A DNA stretch of 6,318 bases from Gammaproteobacteria bacterium. Lineage in GTDB: Bacteria > Pseudomonadota > Gammaproteobacteria > Steroidobacterales > Woeseiaceae. Below, in pieces: positions 4,528 to 6,318 of the stretch. The notes beneath the pieces were generated by a model. The model did no database searches. It saw only the letters and a program-made list of their open reading frames with translations, and had not been told where the DNA came from. How positions within the stretch are numbered: the stretch's first letter is position 1; every line of letters starts with the position of its first letter. The translations under genes were made by a program, and so were the position numbers. Where the stretch lies: assembly GCA_029881015.1 (NCBI GenBank), contig JAOUNK010000198.1, positions 1 to 6,318 on the forward strand, written 5' to 3'.

Positions 4528-6318
4528 ATGGGTGCAGATCTTTCCGTACTAATGCCTGCGGCAACGACGGTGGGAATCATCGTTCTCGTGCTGCTGGGAC
4601 TGGCGGGTCTCTTCAAGGCGTTCTATTACAAGGTCGAGCAGGGTACCGCGTTAATTGTCAACGACATGAGCTCCCGTCCAAAGGTGCACTTCACGGGCGC
4701 ACTGGTCTACCCGATCATCTACAAGAAAGAGCTGATGAAGATTTCGCTCATCAGCCTCGAGATTGACCGGCGCGGCAGCGACGGCCTGATCTGCAAAGAC
4801 AACATGCGAGCCGATATTTCGGTGGCCTTCTATCTCCGGGTGAACGAAACCGCAGAGGATGTGCTAAAGGTCGCGAAGTCAGTCGGTGCCAGCCGTGCGT
4901 CAGATCAGGCGGCGGTCGATCAGCTGTTTTCCGCGAAGTTCTCGGAAGGCCTCAAGACAGTTGGTAAGCAGGTTGAGTTTGTCGAGCTCTTCGAGAATCG
5001 ACAGGAGTTCCGCGAGAAGATTATTGAGGTAATCGGTGACGATCTAAATGGCTACGTCCTGGAAGACGTCGCGATCGACTATCTCGAGCAGACGCCAAAG
5101 TCTGCGCTCGACCCGACGAATATTCTGGATGCCGAAGGTATCAAGAAGATCACCGAGTTGACGGCTACTCAGAATGTACGCACGAATGAACTTGAGCGTG
5201 ACGAAGAGCTGGCCATCAAGAAGAAGAACGTAGCAACTATTGAGGCAATGTTGGAGCTGGAACGCCAGCAGGCAGATGCCGAGGCACGTCAGAAGAGGGA
5301 GATCCTTTCGATACAGGCTCGAGAGGAAGCAGAAACCCTGAAGATCCAGGAAGAGGAACGACGCAAAGCGGAGTCGACACGTATTCAGGTCGAGCAGGAC
5401 TTGCTGGTCCAGACGGAGAACCAGAAGCGTGAAGTTGAGGTCGCCGACCAGAACAGGCAACGCGCTGTGGCCATTGAGGAAGAGAAGGTTGTGCGCGCGA
5501 GGGACCTCGAAGTGGTAAGCCGTGAGCGCGAAGTCGCGGTGGAAAAAGTCCTCGCTCAGAAAGCAGTTGAAGTAGAGAAGAAAGAAATTGCCAACGTAAT
5601 TCGGGAACGAGTCGCGGTGGACAAGACCGTCGCGATCGAAGAAGAACGAATCAAAGAGGTTCGTGAGGTATCCGAAGCGGATCGTCTGAGGCAGGTACAG
5701 GTACTGGCGGCAGAGGCGCAAGCGGAAGAAGAAAGAGTCAAAGAAGTTGTTGCCGCCAAAGCGCTGGAGACAGCGGCGACTCACAAAGCCGCTGAGATCA
5801 CGACGCTCGCCGAGGCCCGCCTGATTGCTGCAGCCAAGGACTCCGATGCCAAGAAAGTCCTGGCTGAGGGAATACAGGCCGAGGATGCTGCAACAGGCCT
5901 TGCCGAAGCGGATGTTGTTCGCGCCAAGGGCGCCGCGGAGGCTTCTGCCAAGTCGGAAGTCGGCATGGCGACGGCCAGCGTTACGAAAGCGCAGTTTAAG
6001 GCTGAGGCCGAGGGTCTGGTCGACAAGTTTGCCGCAATGGCCGAAATGACGGGCGAGACGCGAGAGCACGAGGAATTCCGAATGGGCCTCGAAACCGCAT
6101 TCAAGGAAGCGTTGGCATCTATCGACGCCGGCAAGGAGATCGCCAAGGAGAACGCTGAAATTCTCGCGATCGCACTGGAGAAGGCCCACATCGATATCGT
6201 CGGTGGTGAAGAGCACTTCTTCGATAACTTTGCCAAGTCGCTGTCGATCGGTAAGGCCGTCGATGGTCTGGCCGAGAAGAGCGGCGTAATCCAGGCGCTG
6301 CTAGCGAAGATCCCTTCG
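4528..6318 (+). CDS. yqiK: Flotillin-family SPFH protein, YqiK type (3' end beyond window)
   Basis: Seen: 597 codons without a stop, running off the right edge. An N-terminal membrane segment lies at about 12-33 (TTVGIIVLVLLGLAGLF core). It is followed by an SPFH/Band-7 domain, about 34-205, with VEQGTALIVND (36-46), KISLISLEIDRRGSDGL (71-87), DNMRADISVAFYLRV (91-105) and the region FREKIIEVIGDDLNGYVLEDV (161-181, in part). Then comes a long charged coiled coil, about 215-415, rich in Glu, Arg, Lys, Gln and Val, an Ala/Glu-rich helical part (410-500), and a less charged C-terminal part (500-597). Known: flotillins oligomerise into membrane microdomain scaffolds and often pair with NfeD-like proteins. 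E. coli YqiK is about 550 residues, so this one is longer. The operon position after the YqiJ-like gene matches the YqiJ-YqiK pair. The long minus-strand frame at 5044-6216 is its shadow. Confidence 0.9.
   Translation, partial: MGADLSVLMPAATTVGIIVLVLLGLAGLFKAFYYKVEQGTALIVNDMSSRPKVHFTGALVYPIIYKKELMKISLISLEIDRRGSDGLICKDNMRADISVAFYLRVNETAEDVLKVAKSVGASRASDQAAVDQLFSAKFSEGLKTVGKQVEFVELFENRQEFREKIIEVIGDDLNGYVLEDVAIDYLEQTPKSALDPTNILDAEGIKKITELTATQNVRTNELERDEELAIKKKNVATIEAMLELERQQADAEARQKREILSIQAREEAETLKIQEEERRKAESTRIQVEQDLLVQTENQKREVEVADQNRQRAVAIEEEKVVRARDLEVVSREREVAVEKVLAQKAVEVEKKEIANVIRERVAVDKTVAIEEERIKEVREVSEADRLRQVQVLAAEAQAEEERVKEVVAAKALETAATHKAAEITTLAEARLIAAAKDSDAKKVLAEGIQAEDAATGLAEADVVRAKGAAEASAKSEVGMATASVTKAQFKAEAEGLVDKFAAMAEMTGETREHEEFRMGLETAFKEALASIDAGKEIAKENAEILAIALEKAHIDIVGGEEHFFDNFAKSLSIGKAVDGLAEKSGVIQALLAKIPS

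Noticed and set aside
5044..6216. A 390-codon minus-strand frame inside the flotillin gene
   Set aside because: It is antisense to a clear SPFH/coiled-coil protein. Its Leu/Phe-rich composition simply mirrors the Glu/Lys codons of the coiled coil.

Overview
The window looks like a chromosomal segment of a Gram-negative proteobacterium. Coding DNA is moderately GC-rich, Shine-Dalgarno sites are strong, and the genes resemble enterobacterial yjfI/yjfJ and yqiJ/yqiK. The species cannot be named from the sequence alone. There are no RNA genes, insertion sequences, CRISPR arrays or phage genes. Two of the main genes run off the window, one at each end.

Left part (1-1893, minus strand): one uninterrupted reading frame of at least 631 codons, starting at 1893 and leaving the window at base 1. 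It fuses a class I SAM-dependent methyltransferase to a D-Ala-D-Ala-ligase-like ATP-grasp domain. The long plus-strand frames opposite it are shadows.

Middle (1894-2436): a divergent intergenic region. It holds a candidate promoter for the fusion gene, a small uncertain plus-strand ORF of 80 codons, and an AT-rich tract just before the next operon. That tract contains a perfect 14-bp palindrome and a second partial copy of it, a likely operator.

Right part (2437-6318, plus strand): four tightly packed genes that read as one operon. They are a YjfI/DUF2170-family protein with an extra basic N-terminal segment, a PspA/IM30-family coiled-coil protein (YjfJ type), a YqiJ/NfeD-like membrane protein with an OB-fold tail, and a long flotillin (YqiK type) cut by the window edge. 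In E. coli the first pair and the second pair lie in separate operons, so this cluster joins two membrane-homeostasis modules. The likely joint role, inferred from the families, is sensing or repairing inner-membrane stress. PspA would coat damaged membrane, the flotillin would form a membrane scaffold, and the NfeD-like partner would anchor or modulate it. The YjfI-like protein may be an accessory factor or an autoregulator. No link between the divergent methyltransferase/ligase and the membrane operon is proven.
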